A DNA stretch of 64,000 bases from Deltaproteobacteria bacterium (GCA_013152945.1 JAADFL010000158.1:1-64000); one strand, 5' to 3'. Positions 43,323 through 52,514 are shown, counted from the first letter of the stretch. Numbers and translations are program-made. Notes: a model not told the origin generated them from the letters alone.

Positions 43323-44095
43323 AACACAAACCTGCAGCCAGGATGATGATAGTGATATCATGCATTATTTGCATGGGATGCTCCGGGGTCCAGGTAAGTC
43401 AAAACAGGGATGTCCCGGCTTCCCGGGTCGACTTGGCCAAGGCCCTCGAAGCCCGCCGACTGGCAATACAAACGCTGTGGGCCAGGGCCTCGGTGCAGAG
43501 AACCAAGTTGAACAGGAGACGCAGGATAGTGGTAAAAATCTGGGTCCAACGCCCGGATCATATCCGTATGGAGGCCACGGGGCCCCTGAATCAGGCTATA
43601 GGGGTCCTTGTCGCACATGACGGATTTTTCCAGATGCTCTCGGCTGAAGAGGGCGTGCTGTACGAAGGCCCTGCGACTTCGAACAACATGGCCCGGTTGT
43701 TCGGACTGGCTGTACAACCCCCGCAGATAATCGATATTCTGCTCGCCCAGGCCCCGTCCCCAAAGGGGGAGGTATCAAGGGATTCGAACGGCCTGTTTCG
43801 ATACCGGGAAAGGCTCGGATCCAATCTAATCGAAGTATGGTTGGACCCCAAAAACATGTGCATGAAGAAGGCTATGTTCCTTGATTTTGAATCCAAGCCC
43901 TTTTACGAGGCCGAGGTGACTTCTTTTTATTCGGTACAGGGCAGGAACATACCCAAGAGACTCTCTTGCAGGGCTTTTCAAGACGATGATGTTGTAAAGA
44001 TAAAAGTTCGGAAGGCCAAGCTGAATATGTCCTTTCCACCAGGCACGTTTCAAATCGAGCAGCCCGAGGGCGTACGCATCGAGGAAGTTCCTTGA
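43319..44095 (+). CDS. LolB/DUF4292-like outer-membrane lipoprotein
   Basis: A 258-residue lipoprotein: the signal ends ISCIICMGC, with Cys21 lipidated. The body follows the LolB/LolA half-barrel pattern (RRRRIVVKIWVQRPDHIRME, then TGPLNQAIGVLVAHDG). LolB receives lipoproteins from LolA and inserts them in the outer membrane. Because classical LolB is rare in deltaproteobacteria and the sequence is not close, a LolB-like or DUF4292 role is assigned only by pattern. Start is TTG overlapping the TPR gene stop (TTGA); the upstream residues are needed to supply the basic n-region of the signal peptide. Confidence 0.7.
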   Translation: MKHKPAARMMIVISCIICMGCSGVQVSQNRDVPASRVDLAKALEARRLAIQTLWARASVQRTKLNRRRRIVVKIWVQRPDHIRMEATGPLNQAIGVLVAHDGFFQMLSAEEGVLYEGPATSNNMARLFGLAVQPPQIIDILLAQAPSPKGEVSRDSNGLFRYRERLGSNLIEVWLDPKNMCMKKAMFLDFESKPFYEAEVTSFYSVQGRNIPKRLSCRAFQDDDVVKIKVRKAKLNMSFPPGTFQIEQPEGVRIEEVP

Positions 44096-44117
44096 CCCGA
44101 TGTTACAAATTGGGCAA

Positions 44118-44135
44118 AGTTGCATACTTGCAACT
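44118..44135. promoter_or_regulatory. Perfect 7-bp inverted repeat upstream of the ECF sigma gene
   Basis: AGTTGCA-TACT-TGCAACT, 13 nt before the proposed sigma-factor start. It could be an operator or a translational hairpin. Confidence 0.4.
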
Positions 44136-44147
44136 GTGTAAAGGTGT

Positions 44148-44861
44148 ATGGCACATCAATTGTCTGCACCGAAGGAGCCATGCTTTCAGGGAGCTGTCGA
44201 GTTGAAATCGAAAAAAAACAGGATCAAAAAGCTTCCCAAAGCGTCAGTGCATATAGAGGACCTGTCCGGGATGGAGGACGAGGACCTACTGGAGATGTTC
44301 GTGCGAGGAGAACAACTGGCTTTCAACGTGCTGTTGGCCAGGTACAAGCGGCCGTTGATGGGTTTCATATTTCGCTTTCTCCAGGATAGGGAGGCGAGTG
44401 AGGACATATTCCAGGAGACATATCTGAAAATCATTAAGAATGCCGCCACGTTCAAGGGGCAAAGCAGGTTCAAGACATGGTTGTTCAAGATAGCCAGGAA
44501 CCTTTGTATCGACAGGCTGAGGCATCTCGGGGTGCTTACCATGGTGTCTGCGGACCAGCCTTTATCAGGAGATGACGGTGCATCCATCCTGGACAGGCTT
44601 CAAAGTCCTGCAATGGGTCCCTTGGACGAGGTCGAGCAGCATAATTTGGTATCAAGGATAGAGGCTGTCCTTACTGATGTTCCCATTGAACAAAGGGAGG
44701 TATTTATTTTAAGGGCGGTCCTGGATATGCCGTTTGCAGAGATAGCGCATGTAACGGGTGTTTCGGAAAACACTGTTAAAAGCAGGATGAGGTACGCCAT
44801 GGAAGGCTTGCGTAAGAGGCTTGCCGATTTGGGCGCCCAATCCGCTTCGGAGGCAAGGTGA
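44148..44861 (+). CDS. ECF-type RNA polymerase sigma factor
   Basis: A 237-residue sigma-70 family factor of the ECF group. Region 2 carries NVLLARYKRPLMGFIFRFL and FKTWLFKIARNLCIDRLR, and region 4 carries VFILRAVLDMPFAEIAHVTGVSENTVKSRMRYAMEGLRKRL (shown in part by the HTH-like ENTVKSRMR), while region 3 is absent. ATG was taken, but a TTG at 44202 has AGGGAG 8 nt before it and gives a more usual ECF length. It overlaps the anti-sigma gene by 4 nt (GTGA), the classic arrangement for a sigma/anti-sigma pair. Confidence 0.92.
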   Translation: MAHQLSAPKEPCFQGAVELKSKKNRIKKLPKASVHIEDLSGMEDEDLLEMFVRGEQLAFNVLLARYKRPLMGFIFRFLQDREASEDIFQETYLKIIKNAATFKGQSRFKTWLFKIARNLCIDRLRHLGVLTMVSADQPLSGDDGASILDRLQSPAMGPLDEVEQHNLVSRIEAVLTDVPIEQREVFILRAVLDMPFAEIAHVTGVSENTVKSRMRYAMEGLRKRLADLGAQSASEAR

Positions 44862-46075
44862 GCGACTGCAGCCGATTCAGGGACCTGATGGTCGAGAAGT
44901 TATACGGAGAACTCGACCCGCGGGACCAGGAGGCATTGTCCTTACATTTAGCTGTATGCGAAGACTGCGAAAAAGCCTGGACTGATTTTTCAGCCATACG
45001 CGATGCTTCTTCCAGGCTCGTTCAACCCGAACCGCAGGATGGTACTGTTTCTTTTCTTCTTGAGCAGGCGGGAGCCGAAACAAAAGCAATCAATAACCGG
45101 CGATATCGGACATATTTCAGGAAGGTAACGCTGTCCGGCCTCGCACTTGCAGCAGGTGCACTGCTTGTGTACGGCGTGACCGGCAAGCTCCTTTCCGGCG
45201 CGGTTCAACCATCCCGGGAACCGGCGCGAAAATGGGCGACCTCGATTAAGACAGCGCAAGAAAAAGCGGTAAAGAAAGCCGAAGCAGAAAAGATACATAC
45301 GGTACAGAATGTGCTGAATGAACGAACGGCTGTTGTTGGACCAAAAAAGAAAGAACAAGCGGCGGGCAAAGGTGGGATTTCCATAGGAGGCGAAATCGAA
45401 AGTCGCACAATAGCCAGTGTCAAAAGCGGCAAGCTTGTTTCCAAAGGGGTGTTCGAACCTGAAAAGAAAAGAAAATACAAAACAAGGACCGGGAGAACAG
45501 GCAATAAGCCAAGAGCATCTACGAGATCAAGGGCGACAAGGAGAAAAATTCTACTTGAGAGACCGGCACCAAAGGCTGAAAACAAGGCCAAGAGCAGGCC
45601 AAAAAAAAATATCGACAAGACACTTTCTCTGGCAGTGAAAGAGTCAGAACCGGCGGTGTCCAGGGGGGCTGCGATGCCTCCGGCAGCCCCAAGTATGACA
45701 CCTGCTGCAGCAAGCGGGATCAAACGGGACGAAGAGACTACCGGAACAGCCAGGTACAGAAGGAAGAGAAGAAGGAATGCGCCCGTGTCAGCCGACCGAG
45801 AGCAAGCTGAAGAGGGCTTTCTTGGAACAGATTATTCAAACCTGTTGTCCATGGCAAGAAAGGCCGGGAAATCAGGTGATTACGAAAAGGCTCTATCCTT
45901 GTACTTGAAAGCGCTTGGTGGGCTTGAAGGTAAAGACGAGGAGGACGCGTACTTCGAAGCTGCAACCTGCGCCCTGAAATTGAAGAAAAAAAGCCAGGCA
46001 AAGAGACTGTTGAACAACATGGTGAAGAAATTTCCGGAATCCGGAAAAAGGGCCAAATCACTTGGAATAGAGTAG
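44858..46075 (+). CDS. Zinc-finger anti-sigma factor with basic linker and TPR tail
   Basis: A 405-residue protein. Its N-terminus has the anti-sigma zinc motif HLAVCEDC (His30, Cys34, Cys37; HxxxCxxC), which binds the sigma factor. A membrane helix follows at about 85-110 (VTLSGLALAAGALLVYGV). A long, basic, Arg/Lys/Ala-rich linker leads to a C-terminal TPR-like region (LSMARKAGKSGDYEKALSLYL and the following). A TPR tail on an anti-sigma factor is unusual; it would sit in the periplasm, as a sensor or partner-binding domain. GTG start overlaps the sigma stop. Confidence 0.88.
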   Translation: MSDCSRFRDLMVEKLYGELDPRDQEALSLHLAVCEDCEKAWTDFSAIRDASSRLVQPEPQDGTVSFLLEQAGAETKAINNRRYRTYFRKVTLSGLALAAGALLVYGVTGKLLSGAVQPSREPARKWATSIKTAQEKAVKKAEAEKIHTVQNVLNERTAVVGPKKKEQAAGKGGISIGGEIESRTIASVKSGKLVSKGVFEPEKKRKYKTRTGRTGNKPRASTRSRATRRKILLERPAPKAENKAKSRPKKNIDKTLSLAVKESEPAVSRGAAMPPAAPSMTPAAASGIKRDEETTGTARYRRKRRRNAPVSADREQAEEGFLGTDYSNLLSMARKAGKSGDYEKALSLYLKALGGLEGKDEEDAYFEAATCALKLKKKSQAKRLLNNMVKKFPESGKRAKSLGIE

Positions 46076-46184
46076 CTATGTAGATTATGAAAGGCTACCG
46101 GTAATTCTCTTTATCTATCGGTAGAATCCGGATTTCAACCCTTGGGCAGGATGATTTTTTACCAGTGAAAAGCGGGATTTGTCC

Positions 46185-46212
46185 TTGACAAGCGTTTCAT
46201 CGTTTCTAGGAT
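46185..46212 (+). promoter_or_regulatory. Sigma-70-like promoter for the gcv operon
   Basis: TTGACA is followed after 16 nt by TAGGAT (4 of 6). The leader would be only about 53 nt, too short for a glycine riboswitch. Confidence 0.5.
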
Positions 46213-46271
46213 ACGATCAAATGTGCGATCAGAGGAGAATATGGTTTGAAGTCGAAAAAGGGAGAGAGCAA

Positions 46272-46685
46272 ATGAATATTCCCGAGGATTTGAAGTACAG
46301 CAGGACACATGAATGGGTGCGGATCGAGAATGACGAGATTGCCGTTGTGGGCATTACAGACCATGCCCAGGAACAACTGGGGGACGTTGTCTACTTGGGC
46401 TTTGAGGACGAAGAAGGCCTGACCATTGAGGAGGGGACGGAAATCGTGAAAGGAAGGCAATTCGGCGTGGTGGAGTCCAGCAAGACCCTGGCCGAGCTAT
46501 ATGCCCCGGTTGGGGGAGAAGTCGTTGAGGTCAACCATACCCTGACCAACAACCTGGAGACTATAAATGACGATCCTTACGAGGATGGTTGGATGGTCAA
46601 GATAAGGGTCAGCGATCCCGGGGACCTGGATGATCTCATGAATGCCGCGGAATACAAACAGTTCCTGGAAGAAGAAGCTCACTGA
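46272..46685 (+). CDS. gcvH: Glycine cleavage H protein
   Basis: A 137-residue lipoyl carrier protein of the glycine cleavage system. The lipoylated lysine is K71 in GVVESSKTLAEL, with the preceding acidic and following GGEVVEVN segments typical of the fold. It carries aminomethyl groups between the P, T and L proteins. The ATG with GGAGAGAG upstream was chosen over an in-frame longer start at 46179, which would fall within the promoter. gcvPA follows 48 nt on. Confidence 0.96.
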   Translation: MNIPEDLKYSRTHEWVRIENDEIAVVGITDHAQEQLGDVVYLGFEDEEGLTIEEGTEIVKGRQFGVVESSKTLAELYAPVGGEVVEVNHTLTNNLETINDDPYEDGWMVKIRVSDPGDLDDLMNAAEYKQFLEEEAH

Positions 46686-46733
46686 AAAGGCCGGACAGCC
46701 TTAAGCCGCCCGGGTCTTAAGGGAAAACCAGAA

Positions 46734-48080
46734 ATGAGATACCTGCCGCACACTACTCAAGATATTTCAATCATGCTCCACGAACTGGGATTTGAAGGCA
46801 TAGAAGACCTGTTTGCCGGGATCCCGCATAGCTTGATGTTGCAGAGAGACCTGCACCTGCCCGGTCCCATGAGTGAGCCGGAGCTTAACCGGCACCTGGA
46901 AAACCTGGAAAAAGCCAACCCTGCTGCTTCCTGCATATCTTTCCTGGGAGCCGGCGCGTATAGCCATGCTGTTCCGGCGGCGGTGGACGCAATCGTATCC
47001 AGGTCGGAGTTCAGCACTGCCTATACTCCGTACCAGCCCGAGGTGAGCCAGGGCACATTGCAGTCCATATTCGAATTCCAAACCGTAACCGCCGGGCTGC
47101 TGGGCATGGACGTAGCCAATGCCTCAATGTACGACGGTGCATCCGCTGCTGCGGAAGCTGTTCTAATGGCCAAACGCGTACGCCGAAATATTACCAGGAT
47201 AGTTCTTTCCGCCGGATTGCTTCCAGAGGTTGGACGGACCATTGAGACATATGTGTCTGCCTTGGACCTGGAAATAATTGAGGCACCTCTTTCTGGTGAA
47301 GGCATTCTGGATTTGGGCGCCCTTTCCGCGGCGCTTGACAAAGACACGGCACTGGTGGTGCAAACACCCAATTTCCTTGGTTGCATAGAGGACATGAGGA
47401 GCCTCGCCGGCTTGGCCGGGGAGAAAAATGCATTTTTTATTTCATTCACTGCAGAACCTTACTCACTGGCCGTGCTCGAGCCGCCGGGAAGTTTTGGAGT
47501 GGACGTGGCGACCGCCGAGGGACAGGCATTTGGTAACCCTGTATCATTCGGCGGCCCTTACCTGGGCCTCTTTGCCACGAGTAAAAAATACGTTCGCCGC
47601 ATGCCGGGTAGACTTGTCGGACTCACAAGGGATGGTGCCGGAAAACAAGGTTTCGTGCTGACCCTGGCCACCAGGGAGCAGCATATCAGGAGAGCAAGGG
47701 CCACCAGTAACATATGCTCAAACGAGGGACTCTGCGCCCTTGCATCGCTCGTGCATCTTTGTTGCCTCGGCCCGGAAGGCTTGGCCCGGGCCGCGCGTAT
47801 CTCCAGGGCAAACGCGGAATACCTGAAAGCCGGCATTGCAGAAATTCCCGGGTTTTCAATTCCGTACAAGGCGTCCACCTTCAACGAGTTTGTTGTGGAA
47901 ACGCCGGTTCCTGCAAATGACCTGGTACAGGAATCAACACGCCATGGCATACTTCCGGGAGTTCCCCTCAACAGGTTGAAAAACGGCAACGAGAACCGGC
48001 TCTTGATCTGTACCTCGGAATTGCACACCAGGCAAGACCTGGACAATCTAATCCGGGTCCTGAAACAAAGGGGGGCTTGA
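46734..48080 (+). CDS. gcvPA: Glycine dehydrogenase (decarboxylating) subunit 1
   Basis: A 448-residue P-protein alpha subunit. The split P protein (two subunits) decarboxylates glycine and passes the aminomethyl group to lipoyl-GcvH. Recognised by the N-terminal RYLPHTTQDISIMLHELGFEGIEDLF, CISFLGAGAYSHAVPAAVD, TAYTPYQPEVSQGTLQ and the region ANASMYDGASAAAEA, all P-protein blocks. It lacks the PLP lysine, which is in subunit 2. The end overlaps the gcvPB region (TTGA/ATG). Confidence 0.96.
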   Translation: MRYLPHTTQDISIMLHELGFEGIEDLFAGIPHSLMLQRDLHLPGPMSEPELNRHLENLEKANPAASCISFLGAGAYSHAVPAAVDAIVSRSEFSTAYTPYQPEVSQGTLQSIFEFQTVTAGLLGMDVANASMYDGASAAAEAVLMAKRVRRNITRIVLSAGLLPEVGRTIETYVSALDLEIIEAPLSGEGILDLGALSAALDKDTALVVQTPNFLGCIEDMRSLAGLAGEKNAFFISFTAEPYSLAVLEPPGSFGVDVATAEGQAFGNPVSFGGPYLGLFATSKKYVRRMPGRLVGLTRDGAGKQGFVLTLATREQHIRRARATSNICSNEGLCALASLVHLCCLGPEGLARAARISRANAEYLKAGIAEIPGFSIPYKASTFNEFVVETPVPANDLVQESTRHGILPGVPLNRLKNGNENRLLICTSELHTRQDLDNLIRVLKQRGA

Positions 48081-48082
48081 AC

Positions 48083-49576
48083 ATGGCTAAAGTTCCGGGA
48101 ACCAAGGGACTCAACTTGGACGAGTCCTTGATATTCGAGAGATCGCGAAAAGGCCGCACAGGTTTCTCTCTGCCGGTTGAGGACCAGGATTTGCGAGAGA
48201 TAAGCACCTCCCATGTTCCTGCTCCGCTCGAGAGGAAAGACGGCCTGGACTTTCTTCCTTCTGTAAGCGAAGTGGACGTGGTCAGGCATTTCACCAGGCT
48301 TTCCTCCTGGAATTACGGCGTGGACAGCGGTATGTATCCCCTCGGCTCGTGCACCATGAAGTACAATCCAAAGATAAGCGAGGCCGCCGCCAGGAGGCCT
48401 GGATTCGCAAACCTCCACCCGCTTGCACCCGAAAGTCTTTCCCAGGGCGCCTTACAACTCATGTACGAGTTGCAACAATTTTTGGCAGAGATAGGAGGAT
48501 TCGCCGCGGTTACGCTCCAGCCCGCAGCCGGTGCTCACGGCGAATTAACAGGAATAAAAATGGTGCGGGCCTTCCACCTCGATGTTCACGGACGTCCCAG
48601 GAAAAAGGTCATTATTCCGGACACAGCTCATGGCACCAACCCGGCCTCGAGTGCGCTGAACGGGTACGAAGTAGTCGAAATCTCTTCCGGCGATGACGGA
48701 GTTCTTCATGCTGAACAAGTAAGGGAGGCCATGGACGAAGAGGTGGCGGCCTTGATGCTGACAAATCCGAACACCCTTGGTCTCTTCGAGGAGCACATCG
48801 CTGAAATAGCCGGGATCGTCCATGAAAAGGGAGGATTGTTGTATTGTGACGGGGCCAACATGAATGCACTCTTGGGCAAGGCCAGGCCGGGTGACATGGG
48901 GGTCGATGTACTGCAGTTCAACTTGCACAAGACTTTTTCAACACCTCATGGAGGAGGCGGACCAGGCTCGGGTCCGGTAGGAGTGGGCAAGGTCCTAGAA
49001 CCCTATTTACCCGTTCCCGTGGTCACGCACAAGGGCGATCGTTATCATCTCGACAATGACCGGCCCAAGTCCGTGGGCAAGATGCGCTCCTTTTTCGGCA
49101 ATTTCGGGGTAATGGTCCGTGCCTACACCTATCTGCTGGAGATGGGGCCGGCCGGTTTGACTCGTGCCGCGGAATTGGCTGTTTTGAATGCAAATTACGT
49201 GAAATCCAGGCTGGAGAAATATTACCACCTTCCTTACAAGAAAATCTGCATGCACGAGTGCGTATTAAGCGACAAGATGCAAAAGGCAAACGGTGTAAAG
49301 ACCATTGATATTGCAAAACGCTTGATCGACCTGGGCTTCCATCCTCCTACGATATACTTCCCATTGGTTGTGGACGGCGCCATGATGATAGAGCCGACCG
49401 AAACAGAATCCCTGGAAAGCCTCGAGTCGTTCGTGTCTGCAATGAAGCAAATAGCAAAAGAGGCAAAAACAGATCCCGGGATCGTGAAATCCGCGCCACA
49501 CAATACCAGGTTATCGAGGCTGGACGAGACCCTTGCCGCAAGGAATCCCGTGCTCACGTGGTCCAAGCACGATTAG
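48083..49576 (+). CDS. gcvPB: Glycine dehydrogenase (decarboxylating) subunit 2
   Basis: A 497-residue P-protein beta subunit. SGMYPLGSCTMKYNP and LQFNLHKTFSTPHGGGGPG (K283 binds PLP) are diagnostic. An in-frame TTG at 48077 overlaps the gcvPA stop, but the ATG at 48083 sits 7 nt after a GGGGG tract, so I take the ATG. With gcvH and gcvPA it makes a glycine cleavage unit; gcvT and lpd are not in the window. Confidence 0.96.
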   Translation: MAKVPGTKGLNLDESLIFERSRKGRTGFSLPVEDQDLREISTSHVPAPLERKDGLDFLPSVSEVDVVRHFTRLSSWNYGVDSGMYPLGSCTMKYNPKISEAAARRPGFANLHPLAPESLSQGALQLMYELQQFLAEIGGFAAVTLQPAAGAHGELTGIKMVRAFHLDVHGRPRKKVIIPDTAHGTNPASSALNGYEVVEISSGDDGVLHAEQVREAMDEEVAALMLTNPNTLGLFEEHIAEIAGIVHEKGGLLYCDGANMNALLGKARPGDMGVDVLQFNLHKTFSTPHGGGGPGSGPVGVGKVLEPYLPVPVVTHKGDRYHLDNDRPKSVGKMRSFFGNFGVMVRAYTYLLEMGPAGLTRAAELAVLNANYVKSRLEKYYHLPYKKICMHECVLSDKMQKANGVKTIDIAKRLIDLGFHPPTIYFPLVVDGAMMIEPTETESLESLESFVSAMKQIAKEAKTDPGIVKSAPHNTRLSRLDETLAARNPVLTWSKHD

Positions 49577-49617
49577 GTTCATTGCCGGTAGTTCTCTTCC
49601 CGGTGTTCCATCCAAAC

Positions 49618-49705
49618 AGGCGAAGCCAAAGTGATTGCCAGGGCGCGACGGCGAAGCCGCACCCTACGACGAAGCCGTACCTTACAGTATTCGCGTAGGA
49701 GCAAA
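49618..49705. repeat. Degenerate 18-nt tandem repeat between convergent genes
   Basis: Units GGCGAAGCCGCACCCTAC (49650-49667) and GACGAAGCCGTACCTTAC (49668-49685) differ at 3 of 18 positions; a further partial match AGGCGAAGCC is at 49618-49627. The opposite strand reads GTAGGGTGCGGCTTCGCC. This looks like a dispersed extragenic element of the REP kind, which only a genome-wide count can show. Confidence 0.45.
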
Positions 49706-49797
49706 GCAGCCCCAAGCATTTCGAAAGCCGGTAGGATGCGGAAATTGTTTTTGGTGACAGCTCCAGCCAATCAGTTCGGGACGGTGCTCCTCCTCGC

Positions 49798-51075
49798 CTA
49801 TCGCGGCGGCAACAGTCCCCGCCTGTAAGGGTTAAGCCATCCCTCTGCAGCAGGACTTAATGTCAACTGAAACAACGGCCTCGAGGCCCCGGCCAGGAGC
49901 AAGGCAAAGGAAAAGTTAAATCTTATCATGCCGTCAGGGCCTTTGATTTTCGGCGGAGGGTTTGGAAACGAGCCGGCTTCCTCAAAAGCTGAAAGGCCTG
50001 CCTGGTCGAATTCGTCGATTCCAGAACCATTGGTCAGGCTAAGCTTGTGCAAACTGCCGTCCGGGTTCAGTTCCACGTACAGCTCTGTTACATAGTCTCT
50101 TGGTGAAAGGATTTCTCTGTTCCTTACCGCCTTGTACAACGCTGCTCTCGGCCTCCAGAACTGACTTACAGTTCGTTTGACCCTGTTTATGTATGCGGCC
50201 AGGTAACTTTTCCTCGTATTCAGCCTGGTGGCCTCATCTTCATCAACGTCCGGAAGATAGTCGTTTGCCGGGTCTCCCCGGATGTGATCCAGCACCTCAA
50301 GATCAGGCATGAGATCGGCCAGCTTGGGCATGTTGTCCCGGTCGACTCCTCCCTTGCCTTCGGGGTTGGGCTTTTCGAACAGGTTTGGACTGATCTGTAG
50401 CTTGTTCCTGTTGTTTCCCTCCAATCTTTCCGATGGAGTCCTGTTTGCAAGCTCTCCGTTTTCTTTGTTCTCTATGTCAAGGGCGCTTCTTTGTTCCTGC
50501 ATTGGAATCAGGAGTCTCTTTTTCTCTTCTTGTAGTCCTTTTTTCTTGTGTTCCTGCCTGGCGCCCAGGACAATTCGATTATTGTCACCCCCGGAATTCA
50601 ATCGCATCGCCTCCTTAACCTCCTGCTTGGTCCTGGACGGTTTTTCAGTGGCGTTTTGATAGTCCTTTTTCCTGTACCTGCTCTTGGTTTCCTTTTCCAC
50701 CCTGGATGCATATTCGCTTACATACTTGGATTCTTCAGGCTCTTCTTCCTTTGCAGGCTTCTGGATGTCCACGACTTGGCCATGAAGGCCCTGTTCTTCA
50801 TTGTCTTTTTTTTCCTTTTTAACTTTTTGCCTCTGAAGAACCTTTGTACTTGCAATGCTGGTGGACTTGATTTCCCGGTTTTCCTTCCATTGTTTTCTGG
50901 ATAACGCAAGGGTTTCTACTTCACTGAACGGCCCGGCCCCTTCGATTCTAGGTAAAAGATAACCGGCCCATGGCAAAAAAGCGGCATGAATCACCAAGGC
51001 AATCCCGATGTAGAGAATCAGCCTCCTGGTTCCTTGTCGCCTATCTTGCAAAACAGGCCTCCTTTTTAGCCCCAT
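49798..51075 (-). CDS. TonB/TolA-like energy-transducer protein
   Basis: A 425-residue protein with an N-terminal membrane helix at about 15-40 (LILYIGIALVIHAAFLPWAG), a long charged coiled linker rich in Lys/Glu, and a C-terminal TonB-like domain: YVTELYVELNPDGSLHKLSLTNGSGIDEFDQAGLSAFEEA... The closing FPNPPPKIKGPDGMIRFNFSF is the typical TonB/TolA end. It spans the periplasm and would energise an outer-membrane receptor or drive an Agl/Tol-like system; the matching ExbB/ExbD is not nearby. The start is uncertain: a longer frame begins at 51174, and AAAGG abuts the chosen ATG. Confidence 0.85.
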   Translation of the reverse strand: MGLKRRPVLQDRRQGTRRLILYIGIALVIHAAFLPWAGYLLPRIEGAGPFSEVETLALSRKQWKENREIKSTSIASTKVLQRQKVKKEKKDNEEQGLHGQVVDIQKPAKEEEPEESKYVSEYASRVEKETKSRYRKKDYQNATEKPSRTKQEVKEAMRLNSGGDNNRIVLGARQEHKKKGLQEEKKRLLIPMQEQRSALDIENKENGELANRTPSERLEGNNRNKLQISPNLFEKPNPEGKGGVDRDNMPKLADLMPDLEVLDHIRGDPANDYLPDVDEDEATRLNTRKSYLAAYINRVKRTVSQFWRPRAALYKAVRNREILSPRDYVTELYVELNPDGSLHKLSLTNGSGIDEFDQAGLSAFEEAGSFPNPPPKIKGPDGMIRFNFSFALLLAGASRPLFQLTLSPAAEGWLNPYRRGLLPPR

Positions 51076-51227
51076 CCTTTCAATATCATAGCATAAGCCT
51101 TGTTTGAGCCCGAGGCAACCCCGGTAAATCATTGGTGTTGTATATTTTGAAAATGTTGATAGCCTTTGAAGCATTAAGTGGCAAGAAATCTTTTGTTCTA
51201 TGGCTCATCGCGTCCTAGAATGCGGCC

Positions 51228-52514
51228 ATGAAGATGAAACTCTCACCAAGATTGCTATATGCCGATGAAAAAGGCCGGATCTATGATCACCCCGAACTGC
51301 TGGCTTTGGGTGAGACCAACGACACCTTGTTTCCACTTGGTTCCGCTGATCTCATAGATGTTCCTCAAGGCAGCGAGTTGTTCACTCTACCCGGAAGATT
51401 GCCTGTAGGTTTGAATCCTGTAACAGGAAAAAATGTAATCCTGAAAGAGGATCCATTGCATCCCGGGCATCCTGTTTCCGCTGTATCTGCATTCCTGTCC
51501 CCTGCATATACAAGGATTCTCAACCCTGCATATGCCATTACCCCAAAATCGGTTCATCTCCCCTTATTTGCATACACTGCTGTTGGATTCGCTAATGGCA
51601 ATTTCGTGGCGCCTGCTTGGAGAGTCGATCCGGATCAAAGGCAGGATTTCAGACACTTTGAAAACAAGGATTATAAAAAAGCAGTGGTTGAAGCGCTTGA
51701 TGAACTTCCGGGCAACAAGCTGGTCGAGCAACTTTCGACCTGTGTGCTGGAATATGGATGTGCAGCGGCAAAGAACTATGTACTGCACCGGTGGGAGTGC
51801 CCTCTTCCCACTTCACCGGCCTGTAATGCCGAATGTCTTGGTTGTGTGTCCAGTCAGCCGTCGGGATGTTGTCCCGCGCCCCAGAGGAGACTTCAGGCTC
51901 CTCCGGGGGCAAAAGACGTGGCGGATGTGGCTGTGCTTCATATATCCAGGGCGAAAAGGCCGGTGGTATCGTTCGGCCAGGGATGTGAGGGCGAGCCGCT
52001 GCTCAAATTCGACGTCCTGGAGAAGTCAATAGGTCTCATAAGGGAAAGCACCAAAAAGGGAACCATCAACCTTAACACCAATGCTAGTCTCCCCGGAAAG
52101 GTTCGGGCCCTGGCAGAGGCGGGGCTGGACGCCATGCGTGTCACCATGATTTCCGCCAGGCGGAAAGTTTACAATGCGTACCATAAACCCAGGGGTTACA
52201 CCCTGGATGATGTGTTCGAATCCATCAGGATCGCTGCTTCAGCCGGTGTCCACGTGTCGTTGAACCTGTTGACATTTCCCGGGTTGACAGACTCGACGAT
52301 CGAATTAGACAAGCTCCGCGCGCTCCTGGACAAGGGATGGATAAAAGGCATTCAGCTTCGTAACCTGAATATCGACCCGGAGTTGCTCAAAGCCGAACTC
52401 GGGCGTTTCCTTCCGCCTGGAAAGCCGGGTGGAATGAAAAAAATCGCCGGGAAGTTGAAACGCTCATATCCCGGCCTCTGGCTGGGATACTACAATCCCT
52501 ATCTTGGTGAATAG
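51228..52514 (+). CDS. Radical SAM protein of unknown substrate
   Basis: A 428-residue protein. The Fe4S4 site is ACNAECLGC: Cys199, 203 and 206, the CxxxCxxC signature. It is followed by SFGQGCEGEPLL, a family-wide GGE-like SAM-binding motif in the form GxGEPL, and INLNTNASL. The N-terminal 190 residues contain no known domain; the cluster is more C-terminal than in most radical SAM enzymes. Another Cys-rich stretch (SGCCPAP) follows the motif. The gene is divergent from the TonB-like gene, with 152 nt between, and has no partner that hints at substrate. Confidence 0.85.
   Translation: MKMKLSPRLLYADEKGRIYDHPELLALGETNDTLFPLGSADLIDVPQGSELFTLPGRLPVGLNPVTGKNVILKEDPLHPGHPVSAVSAFLSPAYTRILNPAYAITPKSVHLPLFAYTAVGFANGNFVAPAWRVDPDQRQDFRHFENKDYKKAVVEALDELPGNKLVEQLSTCVLEYGCAAAKNYVLHRWECPLPTSPACNAECLGCVSSQPSGCCPAPQRRLQAPPGAKDVADVAVLHISRAKRPVVSFGQGCEGEPLLKFDVLEKSIGLIRESTKKGTINLNTNASLPGKVRALAEAGLDAMRVTMISARRKVYNAYHKPRGYTLDDVFESIRIAASAGVHVSLNLLTFPGLTDSTIELDKLRALLDKGWIKGIQLRNLNIDPELLKAELGRFLPPGKPGGMKKIAGKLKRSYPGLWLGYYNPYLGE

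Noticed and set aside
46076-46271. Possible glycine riboswitch before gcvH
   Set aside because: With the promoter at 46185-46212 the leader is only about 53 nt and lacks the conserved helices.
49579-49770. Small Arg-rich minus-strand frame in the gcvPB-tonB gap
   Set aside because: Its Arg-rich centre is just the translated 18-nt repeat; there is no ribosome site.
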